Shown here: piece by piece, positions 44,065 to 52,836 of the stretch
Layout: each line of letters starts with the position of its first letter
Position numbering within the stretch: position 1 is the stretch's first letter
Assembly (NCBI GenBank): GCA_008501765.1
Contig: QQUE01000004.1
Location: 276,562-340,561, forward strand
Reading direction: 5' to 3'
Length of the DNA: 64,000 nucleotides
Source of the DNA: Calditrichota bacterium
GTDB lineage: Bacteria > Zhuqueibacterota > Zhuqueibacteria > Zhuqueibacterales > Geothermadaptataceae
Notes under the pieces: model-generated
Told to the model about the DNA's origin: nothing
Seen by the model: the letters and a program-made list of their open reading frames with translations, nothing else
Database searches by the model: none
Translations under genes and position numbers: made by a program

Positions 44065-45123
44065 TTATCTTAAAATAAATCCATTTGCGAGATCGTCATC
44101 CGGGTCGAGCAGAAACTCACTCATACCGGTAATATACGCCGCTCCTTCAACTTCGGGAATAACTGCCTTGTGGGGCCCGAATTTTACTTCTTCCAGCGCG
44201 CGAACGTCGAATGAGCTGCCAATTATACTTTCAATGGTAATTTTCTCATTCAGTCCAATTTGACCTTTAAAATAATGCAATGCTGCACGGGCACTCACCC
44301 CCGTCCCGGTCGGAGATCGATCGACTTCGCCGTCGGCAAAAATACACACATTTCGACTGTGATTGTGCGAATTTTCTGCATCGCCGACAAATATTGTCCC
44401 ATAAAGAAAATTTAAGTCCTTTTCAAACGGGTGAATAGTTTCACGTTCTTGCATGATGGCCCGTTTTATTCGCATGCCTTTTTCGATCAGCGACCTGAAA
44501 TCAGCTTCGGTGCAGGTGAGACCAACCGATTTTGCATCGACAAATGCGTAAAAGGCGCCACCGAAAGCAATATCATATTTCACAGTTCCAATGCCCGGAA
44601 CATCGATTTCGTCATTTGTAGAGTAAACAAAAGATGGGACGTTCTGAAAATAGGTGCGTTCAACACGGCTCCCATCAACTTGCGCAAACGCAGTGACCAG
44701 CCCGGCTGGTGTATCGATTTTCACGCAGGTTTCGGGTGATTTTTTCGCGACGAGCCCTGTTTCCACAGCTACTTTGGTCACGGCAAGTATTCCGTGGCCG
44801 CACATTGTGCTATATCCCGCATTATGCAAGAATAAAACACCAAAATCAGCGTCTTCCGTCACTGGAGGCGTAATTATGCAACCGTACATATCCGCATGTC
44901 CGCGTGGTTCCCACATGAGTGCCGTGCGAAAAAAATCGAAATTTTCTTTAATAAAATGTCGGCGTTCGAGAATTGTTTTACCCTCGAGAAAGGGAAATCC
45001 GGTAAGAATTATTCGCAAGGGTTCGCCGGCTGTGTGTGCATCAATTGTCCGGATCTTCGTCCAATCCTGTGGTGGGCGCCACGCGGCCATTTTTTGCAAA
45101 CGCTGAATAAAAACTTCGGCCAT
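44065..45123 (-). CDS. trans-3-hydroxy-L-proline dehydratase (proline racemase family)
   Basis: A 352-residue proline-racemase-fold enzyme. The first catalytic residue is C108 in YSTMCGHG. The second position, Cys in proline racemase and 4-hydroxyproline epimerase, is T272 here (DRSPTGTGVSAR). A Cys/Thr pair is the known signature of trans-3-hydroxy-L-proline dehydratase, which yields delta1-pyrroline-2-carboxylate. The reductase encoded at 41659 could take this to proline. The ATG at 45123 has a GAGGG ribosome site; a start 12 codons further up is possible. It is preceded by two palindromic repeats and followed closely by pepP. Confidence 0.9.
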   Translation of the reverse strand: MAEVFIQRLQKMAAWRPPQDWTKIRTIDAHTAGEPLRIILTGFPFLEGKTILERRHFIKENFDFFRTALMWEPRGHADMYGCIITPPVTEDADFGVLFLHNAGYSTMCGHGILAVTKVAVETGLVAKKSPETCVKIDTPAGLVTAFAQVDGSRVERTYFQNVPSFVYSTNDEIDVPGIGTVKYDIAFGGAFYAFVDAKSVGLTCTEADFRSLIEKGMRIKRAIMQERETIHPFEKDLNFLYGTIFVGDAENSHNHSRNVCIFADGEVDRSPTGTGVSARAALHYFKGQIGLNEKITIESIIGSSFDVRALEEVKFGPHKAVIPEVEGAAYITGMSEFLLDPDDDLANGFILR

Positions 45124-45152
45124 TCCTTCCCTCGCCAAATTTATATCACTAT

Positions 45153-45362
45153 CCCACAATACCGTAGCACGCCCCCTTGTGGGGCGGTTAAATGAACCAA
45201 ATTAAATTGGTATTGCTGGCCACAAGGGCCAGGGCTACAAATTGTTTGCTCAACAAATATATTTCAATTTCCCACAATTCCGTAGCACGCCACCTTGTGG
45301 GGTGAATAAATAAATCTTAGTAAATTGGTATTGCTGGCCACAAAGGGCCAGGGCTACAAATT
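45153..45362. repeat. two direct copies of a ~90-bp palindromic repeat
   Basis: Copies at about 45153-45242 and 45271-45362. Each begins CCCACAATWCCGTAGCACGC and ends GCCAGGGCTACAAATT. GTAGCACGCCCCCTTGTGG faces CCACAAGGGCCAGGGCTAC within each unit, with a small CTGGCC/GGCCAG hairpin. The second copy runs into the end of the P1-peptidase gene, and its CTA supplies that gene's stop codon on the minus strand. Confidence 0.85.
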
Positions 45363-46310
45363 ATTTGCAACACGGACGGCTTTTACAATACTTTGCGCAA
45401 CAACTTCTGCTGCAACGGTGCCAACAACCATTTCTTCAACTTCGATATCGCCGCAACTTATGGCAAAGATGGTGTCGCCGTCAAACTTGGTGTGCACAGG
45501 ATTAATGACGCGAGCGAAACCGTCGTGGGCCATTTGGGCGACTTTTGTTGCCTGAAGTTTGGTTAATTTTGCGTTGGTAGCAATCACCGCCAGTGTCGTA
45601 TTTCCCCACATTTCCTTCAATTTTCCAGCATTGCCTTGCAACCACGCTGTGCTGTTGATAAAGTGTCCGGATTTTTTGTCTCGCGCACCCGCTACAATTT
45701 TATTTTTTTGGGGATCAATTATATCACCCAGGGCATTGACAACCGACAATGCCGATACGATACAGCCCCCGTCGATTTGCGTCGATGCCTGACCAATTCC
45801 TCCAGCCATGGACATTTCCATTCCCAGCACTTTGCCAACGGTCGCGCCGCAGCCGGCGCCGATCTGGCCATTGGAGCTCTCATCCAATATCGCATTTTGA
45901 CAGGCTTGGTAGCCCATTTTTCTGTCTGGCCGGACAGTACTGCTGCCATTTGCCAGGTCATAAATCACAGCAGCGGGCACAATGGGAACGCGTGCAACTC
46001 CGGTGTCATAACCGATTCCATTTTCTTCCAGGAATTGTACCACACCAGTGGCGCCATCCAGCCCGAAAGCAGAGCCACCCGTTAGAAAAATAGCGTGAAT
46101 TTTTTGGACTGATTTTAGTGGATCAAGCAGTGCCACCTCCCGGGTGCCCGGGCTGAATCCGCGAACATCGACTCCGGCGGTGGCTTCATTTGGCGGGAAA
46201 ATAACAGTACAACCGGTCCGCGCTTCTTTATTTTCGCAGTGACCAATTTTAATTCCCGGGATATCTCCGAGTATATTTTTCAAGTCCGGATCAATCCCGG
46301 AATTTGACAT
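45354..46310 (-). CDS. P1-family peptidase (DmpA/BapA type)
   Basis: A 318-residue self-processing N-terminal-nucleophile peptidase. Family landmarks are IPGIKIGHCENKEARTGCTV, LTGGSAFGLDGATGVVQFLEE, GQIGAGCGATVGK and the cleavage site GN|TTLAVIATNA with T238 as the expected nucleophile (Ser in DmpA and BapA). Relatives hydrolyse N-terminal D- or L-amino-acid amides or beta-peptides. The ATG overlaps the previous gene's stop (TGATG, 46308-46312), so the two are translationally coupled. The last codons enter a dispersed repeat. In this cluster it probably acts on small peptides. Confidence 0.88.
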   Translation of the reverse strand: MSNSGIDPDLKNILGDIPGIKIGHCENKEARTGCTVIFPPNEATAGVDVRGFSPGTREVALLDPLKSVQKIHAIFLTGGSAFGLDGATGVVQFLEENGIGYDTGVARVPIVPAAVIYDLANGSSTVRPDRKMGYQACQNAILDESSNGQIGAGCGATVGKVLGMEMSMAGGIGQASTQIDGGCIVSALSVVNALGDIIDPQKNKIVAGARDKKSGHFINSTAWLQGNAGKLKEMWGNTTLAVIATNAKLTKLQATKVAQMAHDGFARVINPVHTKFDGDTIFAISCGDIEVEEMVVGTVAAEVVAQSIVKAVRVANNL

Positions 46311-47470
46311 CAAACTCCCCCGTCACTTTGAACACGCCCCTGGCCTTGTGGCTGTTTGCGCATAAAAGGCATTTTTCGTGAAGGCAATTCCACCATCAAT
46401 CCGCTGTCATTAAAAAAGAAAAGATCGCCGATCATCAGGCCGATAGAGCTGCGCAGTGGCTTCCAATTCTCCCGATATGCTTCGCTATCAACCCGGGTGC
46501 CATCTTTGTCTTTGGAAATCAATCGCACACGCTGGGGATAATCGCGGTTGATCATGAATGGTGAGTGGGTTGTGAAAATTATTTGATTTTTAATGGCTAA
46601 GTCTTCCATGACCCGGGTCAAATCTTTCTGCCCGGCGGGATGCAAATGAATGCCCGGTTCATCGATGAGGAAAATATATTCGTTCGCTCTCGCTTCAAAA
46701 GTCTGAGCAATAAAATTGATATAAAACGACAGGTACCAGCGAAATCCCATGCTGCGCGATTCCGGGGTATCAAATACCGTCGTGCCATCGGAAATATCGA
46801 TGTAAAGCACCTTGCCGTTGATATTGAGTTTCACTTCGATCGTTGGTTCCTGGCTCCAGACGCGGCGAATTTGTTGGGTGATCAAGCGGCTGGCTTCCTC
46901 GCTGGCCCGGCGGCCGCGCGTCGAATCTTCAAACATTACTTCCGGGTTGACGATGCCGCCAATGCGCAGCAGATTCCGTTCTGTGCGAAATTCTTCTTTT
47001 CCGGAGACTAATTCTTCCAGTGATGCGCGATTTTTTAGAAGCGGGATATCATCAAAAAACAATACTTTAGGCAAAATTGTCAGAAAGCGTGCTTTGTCGG
47101 CAATCGGAATTTCAGTGTCGCCAACAAAAAAATGGTAGTCGTCGAGATGCTGGCTATTTTTACGGATAATAAAACTTTTCACATCTTTAAAAACATCGGA
47201 GAACTTGAGCAAATTACGCCGGTTTTCTTTGGTAATTTCCGAAAATTCGATGTTCACTTCCGGGCATTTGCCTTGGTAGTAATAATCAGAATACTGGCAG
47301 GTCAGTGTATTATCAAAAGGCATTCCGGGTGAAAAACTGAGAATGGCCTTCAGGATATTGGATTTGCCACTTTCGTTGGCGCCGATAACGATGGTGATTT
47401 TGGGGTCAATCGGTACAGTCAACTCAAAAATCGATTTAAAAGCACGAATAAAAACTCGAGAAATAATCAT
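46310..47470 (-). CDS. OLD-like AAA ATPase lacking the TOPRIM nuclease domain
   Basis: A 386-residue SMC/ABC-type ATPase. Walker A is GANESGKSN (30-38), a signature-like region lies at 238-248, Walker B is YIFLIDEP (265-272) and the H-loop TTHSPF is at 300-305. This matches OLD-family nucleases up to FFFNDSGLMVE (351-361), the point where a TOPRIM domain normally begins (LLVEGxxD). Here only 25 unrelated residues follow, so the nuclease part is missing. It may be a remnant, or a stand-alone ATPase. Many OLD-family members act in phage defence or DNA repair. The start is uncertain: ATG 47470 begins the conserved core, with only a weak GGGG upstream; 47569 is also in frame. It is coupled to the P1-peptidase gene. 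Confidence 0.75.
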   Translation of the reverse strand: MIISRVFIRAFKSIFELTVPIDPKITIVIGANESGKSNILKAILSFSPGMPFDNTLTCQYSDYYYQGKCPEVNIEFSEITKENRRNLLKFSDVFKDVKSFIIRKNSQHLDDYHFFVGDTEIPIADKARFLTILPKVLFFDDIPLLKNRASLEELVSGKEEFRTERNLLRIGGIVNPEVMFEDSTRGRRASEEASRLITQQIRRVWSQEPTIEVKLNINGKVLYIDISDGTTVFDTPESRSMGFRWYLSFYINFIAQTFEARANEYIFLIDEPGIHLHPAGQKDLTRVMEDLAIKNQIIFTTHSPFMINRDYPQRVRLISKDKDGTRVDSEAYRENWKPLRSSIGLMIGDLFFFNDSGLMVELPSRKMPFMRKQPQGQGRVQSDGGV

Positions 47471-47834
47471 AAACAACCCCGCGATTTGGTGATCAATTAA
47501 TGACGAATGAAATTGATGAGAATTATGGGTGTTCAACAAATCCGCACTGGCAGCAGCATGGTGATTCAAAGCCAGTGGATTAAATTGCCGTTGAACTTTG
47601 AAGAGAACACACTCATTTTCGGGTCATTTTTACACCAAATTTAATAGATTACAATTTTTTGTCTATTCAAACAAAAAGTGAACTGATGGGAAATATAGCA
47701 CCTGAAGCTGTTCTGCGCAAGGGAAATTCACGCATATAAGTAACTGTAATATTATACCGGTTGGTAAGAAATTTTTGTTCATAAAAAGAACATCTGATTC
47801 GCCATCACAGGCCAAATTTTAGCCAAAAATAAAA
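47471..47834. other. intergenic gap upstream of the OLD-like gene
   Basis: Between the OLD-like ATPase and the clpC terminator. It should contain the promoter of the peptide/hydroxyproline cluster. No repeat or conserved motif stood out. Confidence 0.35.
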
Positions 47835-47866
47835 AACCCGAACCAATTTGATACATGATTCGGGTT
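47835..47866 (-). terminator. terminator after clpC
   Basis: On the minus strand AACCCGAA, a 16-base loop and TTCGGGTT are followed by TTTTATTTTT. It sits 23 bases past the clpC stop and ends the lolC-clpC transcript. Confidence 0.9.
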
Positions 47867-47888
47867 TCTATTTTACTTATAATTTTGA

Positions 47889-50384
47889 TTAGCCGATTTC
47901 TTCTTTTTTCTTCTTTTCAGAATTTTCAGAATCATCCTTTGAATCCTTCTTTTCGATGACTTTGCGCTCAAGTTCAACATATTCCAGGGCTTCCCCTTTT
48001 CGTTTAACCTGAATCACACTACCATCCCCGAAATTACCACGCAAAATTTCCTCAGCAATTTCATCTTCGATATATTTTTGAATTGTACGTTTCAAAGGAC
48101 GCGCTCCGTAGGCTTCATCAAATCCTTTTTCAATAATATAGTCTTTTGCACCTTTCGTCAATTTGATTTCAATCATGCGATCTGAAACTTTCGCAAGCAT
48201 TTCTTCAACGACGATATCGACAATTTTTTCCATATGTTTTTTAAGCAGCGAATGGAAGACAACAATATCATCAACCCGATTGACAAACTCCGGATTGAAC
48301 AAACGTTTTACTTCTTCCATAATTTTATCGCGCATTTTTTCGAAATCAATGCCAGCAGCATCTGTGGAAAAACCGAAACCGCCCGACTTTTTAATTTCAC
48401 GTGCGCCAACATTGGAAGTCATTATCAGAATTGTGTTTTTAAAGTCAACCTTGCGGCCGAGGCCGTCAGTCAGCTGCCCTTCGTCAAGAATTTGCAAAAG
48501 CAAATTAAAGACATCGGGGTGGGCTTTTTCGATTTCATCAAACAAAACGACCGAATAGGGATGCCGGCGTACTTTTTCTGTCAACTGGCCGCCTTCTTCG
48601 TAACCGACGTATCCCGGAGGAGCCCCCGTCAAACGGGAGACTGAGAATTTTTCCATATATTCCGACATATCCAGCCGAACCAGCGAATCTTCTTTTTCGA
48701 AAAGATACATCGCCAATTCTTTGGTCAACTGTGTTTTCCCCACACCCGTCGGGCCGAGAAAAATAAAGGAACCAATCGGTCGATTGGGGTCTTTCAAACC
48801 CGCTCGCGTACGACGGATGGCCTTCGAAAGTAAATGGACCACATCATCTTGTCCGATTATACGCTTTTTCAGCGCGTCTTCCATATTGAGAATTTTTTCG
48901 TTTTCAGATTGCGAGACACGACGAACTGGAATGCCTGTCATCATAGCAACAACATCGGCAATATCATCTTCCTTCACGTTCGCAACGATATCATCTTCAT
49001 GTTCGCGCCATTTGCGTTTGGCCTGCTCGAGCTTCCTGTTTAGACGTTTCTCTGAATCCCGAAGCACAGCTGCACGCTCAAATTCCTGATTTTTAATGAC
49101 GAGGTCTTTTTCATTGCGCGCCGTTTTAATTTCATCTTCGAGATCGGTAATTTCTTTTGGTACTACGATATTTGCCAAATGAACACGTGCACCGGCTTCA
49201 TCCAAAACATCAATCGCTTTGTCTGGCAGGAAACGGTCGCTGATGTAGCGTTCTGAAAATTTCACTGTGGCTTCGATGGCATCATCATCGTAGCGCACTT
49301 TATGGTGTTCTTCATAGCGTTTTTTCAGGCCAAAAACAATCTGGATCGCTTCTTCCGGTGTTGGCGGCTCGACCATAATTTTCTGGAAGCGCCGTTCCAG
49401 TGCGCCATCTTTTTCAATATACTGGCGGTACTCATCGAGGGTTGTTGCGCCGATACATTGCAGCTCGCCGCGCGACAATGCGGGCTTAAACATATTCGAG
49501 GCGTCGAGAGATCCACTGGCGCCACCTGCGCCAACAATCGTATGCAACTCATCGATGAAGAGAATGACGTCCTGCGCACGGGAAAGCTCATTCATGATGG
49601 CTTTCATGCGTTCTTCGAACTGGCCGCGATATTTTGTTCCGGCCACGATAGCCCCTAAATCGAGGGTCACAACACGTTTATTGTGCAGAATTCGCGGCAC
49701 TTTACGCTCAACGATTCGCAGAGCCAATCCTTCGGCAATGGCAGTTTTACCAACGCCAGGCTCGCCGATAAGTACCGGGTTGTTCTTTTTCCGGCGGCTT
49801 AAAATCTGCGCAACACGTTCGATTTCTTTCGCGCGCCCAATGACCGGATCGAGGCTGTTTTTGCGCGCAAGAACTGTCAAATCGCGACCGAAATGATCGA
49901 GGGCCGGGGTTTTTGAACGCGGCTGGCCGCCTTCTTTTGAAGAGGGCGTTCCACGGAGTATATTTTCAAGCTCTTCTCTGACTGCGTCGTAGTTCACTTC
50001 AAAATTAAGTAAAATCTGTGCGGCAACACCATCTTTTTCTTTTACAAGGGCGAGAAGCAGATGTTCGGTGCCGATAATGTCCGATTTATATTTTTCAGCT
50101 TCGACATATGCCATTTTCAAGATTTTTTCAGCGCGTTTGGTAAAAGGAATATTGCCGATGGTCATGGTTTCACCGGTCGCCTTTACAGCTTCTTCCACGG
50201 CTCTTTTTACATCATCGAGATCCGAACCCAGATTTCGCAATATTTCAACGGCGATTCCTTCACCTTCACGGATTAAACCGAGCAGCAAATGTTCGGTACC
50301 AATATAATCATGTCCAAGTCGTAATGCTTCTTCACGAGAAAATTGAATCACCATTTGAACGCGACTGGAAAAGTTGTTTTTCAT
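47889..50384 (-). CDS. clpC: Clp protease ATP-binding subunit ClpC
   Basis: An 831-residue Hsp100 unfoldase. The N-terminal double Clp repeat (1-145) has [13 protein letters not shown] and [15 protein letters not shown]. The first AAA module has Walker [10 protein letters not shown] at 207-215. A middle coiled-coil with a UVR motif (about 425-445) distinguishes ClpC from ClpA and ClpB. The second AAA module carries GPTGVGKTQ (about 548) and the C-terminal D2-small domain. The C-terminus is Lys/Glu/Asp rich. GGAG lies 10 bases upstream. It is the last gene of a unit with mcsA and mcsB, which in Firmicutes target arginine-phosphorylated proteins to ClpCP. No clpP is present here. Confidence 0.97.
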   Translation of the reverse strand: MKNNFSSRVQMVIQFSREEALRLGHDYIGTEHLLLGLIREGEGIAVEILRNLGSDLDDVKRAVEEAVKATGETMTIGNIPFTKRAEKILKMAYVEAEKYKSDIIGTEHLLLALVKEKDGVAAQILLNFEVNYDAVREELENILRGTPSSKEGGQPRSKTPALDHFGRDLTVLARKNSLDPVIGRAKEIERVAQILSRRKKNNPVLIGEPGVGKTAIAEGLALRIVERKVPRILHNKRVVTLDLGAIVAGTKYRGQFEERMKAIMNELSRAQDVILFIDELHTIVGAGGASGSLDASNMFKPALSRGELQCIGATTLDEYRQYIEKDGALERRFQKIMVEPPTPEEAIQIVFGLKKRYEEHHKVRYDDDAIEATVKFSERYISDRFLPDKAIDVLDEAGARVHLANIVVPKEITDLEDEIKTARNEKDLVIKNQEFERAAVLRDSEKRLNRKLEQAKRKWREHEDDIVANVKEDDIADVVAMMTGIPVRRVSQSENEKILNMEDALKKRIIGQDDVVHLLSKAIRRTRAGLKDPNRPIGSFIFLGPTGVGKTQLTKELAMYLFEKEDSLVRLDMSEYMEKFSVSRLTGAPPGYVGYEEGGQLTEKVRRHPYSVVLFDEIEKAHPDVFNLLLQILDEGQLTDGLGRKVDFKNTILIMTSNVGAREIKKSGGFGFSTDAAGIDFEKMRDKIMEEVKRLFNPEFVNRVDDIVVFHSLLKKHMEKIVDIVVEEMLAKVSDRMIEIKLTKGAKDYIIEKGFDEAYGARPLKRTIQKYIEDEIAEEILRGNFGDGSVIQVKRKGEALEYVELERKVIEKKDSKDDSENSEKKKKEEIG

Positions 50385-50483
50385 CTAAAAAACTCCGTGG
50401 TTGATGTATTTAATTATACAATAAATATCATTTTATGATGGCGGTTTAACTTAGCAACTAAATCTTAAAAAGTAAAGCCGGAT

Positions 50484-51593
50484 TTACGAGAAACTGTTAA
50501 TTTTTTGCCGAACAATTTGCGCTCGCAAAACATCCCGCGATTGCGAATCGGAGGAAGATTTATACATAATTTGCATGTGTGCCGGTTGAGTAAAAATCAT
50601 CAGTTTTTTCAATTCCAGCGAGCTTATTCCTGGTAGAATTTCCAGATCTACGCCCAACAGCAGCATTGAAATATATTTCATGAATTCCTCTGAACTCATG
50701 AGACGAGCGCTTTTCATTATTGCCATGGAGCGATGAATGCGATCTTCAATTTCATCTCGCTGTTCAGTTAACAACCGTTCACGTGCTTCTTGTTCCATTT
50801 CCGAAAATTTATCTGCCACAACCTCCAGACGATTGATCAAAGCCGTCTCTGTCCGCCCCAGAGTTAACTGGTTGGAAATTTGAAAAATATTACCTACGAC
50901 ATCGGTTCCTTCGCCATAAAAACCGCGAACAGCGATTTCATTGGGGGACAGTTTCTTAATCGTTGCATCAATTTCATCGGCCATTGACAAAGCCGGCAAA
51001 TGAATAAGAATAGACGCCCGCATCCCGGTTCCTGTGTTCGTTGGACACGAAGTCAGGTAGCCGAATTCGGGCATGTACGCGAACTCAAGATTTTCACTCA
51101 ATTCGTCATCGATACGTGAAATTTGACGCCAGGCTTCGTGCAGGCTCAAACCTGCCTGTACAGCCTGAATGCGCAAATGGTCTTCCTCATTGACCATCAG
51201 ACCCAATTGCTCATCCGGATCAATTGCCACCATGCCGATTGTATCACTTTCTGAAAACGCGGGACTTATTATCCGGCGCTCGACGAATGCTTTTTTAAAT
51301 ATGGCCGTTAATTCGTCTTTTTGAAATACAGCCATAGCTTTGCACAGTTGATTTCGATTAATTGCTGTTTTCACACTGCGCACAACTTCTTTTAGCTGTT
51401 CCCGTTTTGCCTGACGTGGAAATGGAATTTTATTCAGGTTTCTCGCGAGCCGAATTCGTGTCGATAAAATAATGTTATCGCCTTCTTCAGCCCGGTCCAG
51501 CCAAATGGGTACTTGATTGAAATAATGCATCATTTGCGTTGGCATTTGTGGCAGTTCACGGCGACTCGTTTGTCCTTGAGCTGGTTTTTTCAT
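50484..51593 (-). CDS. mcsB: protein-arginine kinase McsB
   Basis: A 369-residue phosphagen-kinase-fold enzyme that phosphorylates protein arginines, marking them for ClpC. Family regions visible are LSTRIRLARNLNKIPFP (about 44-60), INEEDH-like MVNEEDHLRIQ, and LTSCPTNTGTGMRASILIHLPAL. The C-terminal RDVLRA (353-358) matches the RDxxRA phosphoarginine-sensing motif of active McsB. It starts 3 bases after mcsA and lies 99 bases before clpC. Confidence 0.95.
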   Translation of the reverse strand: MKKPAQGQTSRRELPQMPTQMMHYFNQVPIWLDRAEEGDNIILSTRIRLARNLNKIPFPRQAKREQLKEVVRSVKTAINRNQLCKAMAVFQKDELTAIFKKAFVERRIISPAFSESDTIGMVAIDPDEQLGLMVNEEDHLRIQAVQAGLSLHEAWRQISRIDDELSENLEFAYMPEFGYLTSCPTNTGTGMRASILIHLPALSMADEIDATIKKLSPNEIAVRGFYGEGTDVVGNIFQISNQLTLGRTETALINRLEVVADKFSEMEQEARERLLTEQRDEIEDRIHRSMAIMKSARLMSSEEFMKYISMLLLGVDLEILPGISSLELKKLMIFTQPAHMQIMYKSSSDSQSRDVLRAQIVRQKINSFS

Positions 51594-51596
51594 ATA

Positions 51597-52136
51597 CTAA
51601 CAATCACTTTTATCATTCTCTTCCCGTTCCAAATCACGGATCAAATCCCGAAAATCGGCGGCGCGTTCAAAATTTTCCTTACTGATCGCCAGGTGCAATT
51701 CTTTTTTTAGAGCCGCCAAATCCGGTTCATTGGCAATGATTCGCAATGGCCGCGGGCATGAGCCACTATGTTTGTTACTCCCGTGAATTCGCTGCAATAA
51801 TGGTTCGAGATCGCTCTGAAATAGTTGATAGCATTCCGAACATCCCAGCAATCCGTCAGCCTGAAAATTTGTAAACGTCATTTTACAGTTGGAACATTCC
51901 AAATCTTTATTATTCGTGTCGCCCACACGCGTTTCAGTTCCCAAAATATTGGTAGATGCACTTTTAAAAAACGCTGCCAGATCGCTCTCCTTTTCTGTGC
52001 CGTCACTATCAAGTCCCTTAAATCGAGCACAATCGGCGCAAATATGCAATTCCACTTCTTCGCCATCTTTGAGGGCTCGCACCTTCACTGTGGCGCTGTG
52101 CATTTCACAAATTTGACATCGTTTTTTTGCTGCCAT
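51597..52136 (-). CDS. mcsA: McsA, zinc-finger activator of McsB
   Basis: A 179-residue protein with four CxxC pairs: C7/C10, C33/C36, C81/C84 and C99/C102. These should form two zinc-binding modules. A UVR (UvrB/UvrC) motif lies near the C-terminus (about 138-172, LAALKKELHLAISKENFERAADFRDLIRDLE). McsA activates McsB and joins it to ClpC. It starts 2 bases after lolD ends, so it is in one operon with the lipoprotein-release genes. Family length and cysteine spacing are typical. Confidence 0.93.
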   Translation of the reverse strand: MAAKKRCQICEMHSATVKVRALKDGEEVELHICADCARFKGLDSDGTEKESDLAAFFKSASTNILGTETRVGDTNNKDLECSNCKMTFTNFQADGLLGCSECYQLFQSDLEPLLQRIHGSNKHSGSCPRPLRIIANEPDLAALKKELHLAISKENFERAADFRDLIRDLEREENDKSDC

Positions 52137-52138
52137 AT

Positions 52139-52819
52139 TTATTCCTCGAATGCCTGGCCTTCCTGCAAACGAATTCGCCGGTCGGCCATTTTGGCCAGTT
52201 CCATATTATGTGTAACAACAATGATCGTCTGCGCTTCTTCCCGACTTAAATTCCAAAGCAACTGGTGCAGCTCGTTCGCCGAATTTCGATCCAGATTCCC
52301 GGATGGTTCATCTGCCAATATGAGTTTTGGCCTATTCATCAATGCTCGAGCAACGGCCACACGCTGCTGCTCGCCACCAGATAATTCGCCGGGTTTATGC
52401 TGGCTACGATCTTTTAATCCAACCTTGTCCAGTAAATGTATCGCTCGCGATTCGCAATCACGTAACTTTTTCCCGGAAATTAATGCTGGCATCATCACAT
52501 TTTCCAAAGCACTGAATTCCTGCAGCAGGTGATGGAACTGAAAAATGAAGCCAACTTCCAGGTTACGGAAGCGGGCGAGCGTGTTATCATCATATCCAAA
52601 AACAGAGTGTCCATCAATTTCAACGCTGCCGGAATCCGGTCGGTCAAGTGCGCCAATTAAATGCAGCAAAGTGCTTTTTCCAACGCCGGAATGGCCGATT
52701 ATTGCAATGACTTCGCCACGGCGGATTACCATATCAACGTTTTCCAATACAGTAATTGAATGCCGGCTTCCGAGGGAATAACTCTTTTTAAGATTCGATG
52801 TAATGAGTATCGGTTGCAT
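52139..52819 (-). CDS. lolD: lipoprotein-releasing ABC transporter ATPase LolD
   Basis: A 226-residue ABC ATPase of the MacB/LolD group. Walker A is GHSGVGKST (42-50), signature LSGGEQQRVAVARAL, Walker B LILADEPSGNLD, H-loop VVTHN. It powers release of lipoproteins from the inner membrane with the permease encoded 17 bases upstream. AGAAGA precedes the ATG. The many lipoproteins encoded in this window are candidate cargo. Confidence 0.92.
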   Translation of the reverse strand: MQPILITSNLKKSYSLGSRHSITVLENVDMVIRRGEVIAIIGHSGVGKSTLLHLIGALDRPDSGSVEIDGHSVFGYDDNTLARFRNLEVGFIFQFHHLLQEFSALENVMMPALISGKKLRDCESRAIHLLDKVGLKDRSQHKPGELSGGEQQRVAVARALMNRPKLILADEPSGNLDRNSANELHQLLWNLSREEAQTIIVVTHNMELAKMADRRIRLQEGQAFEE

Positions 52820-52836
52820 ATCTTCTTTTCTTATAA

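Noticed and set aside
44065..45123. Proline racemase or 4-hydroxyproline epimerase
   Set aside because: The second catalytic cysteine of those enzymes is threonine here (T272), which fits trans-3-hydroxyproline dehydratase.
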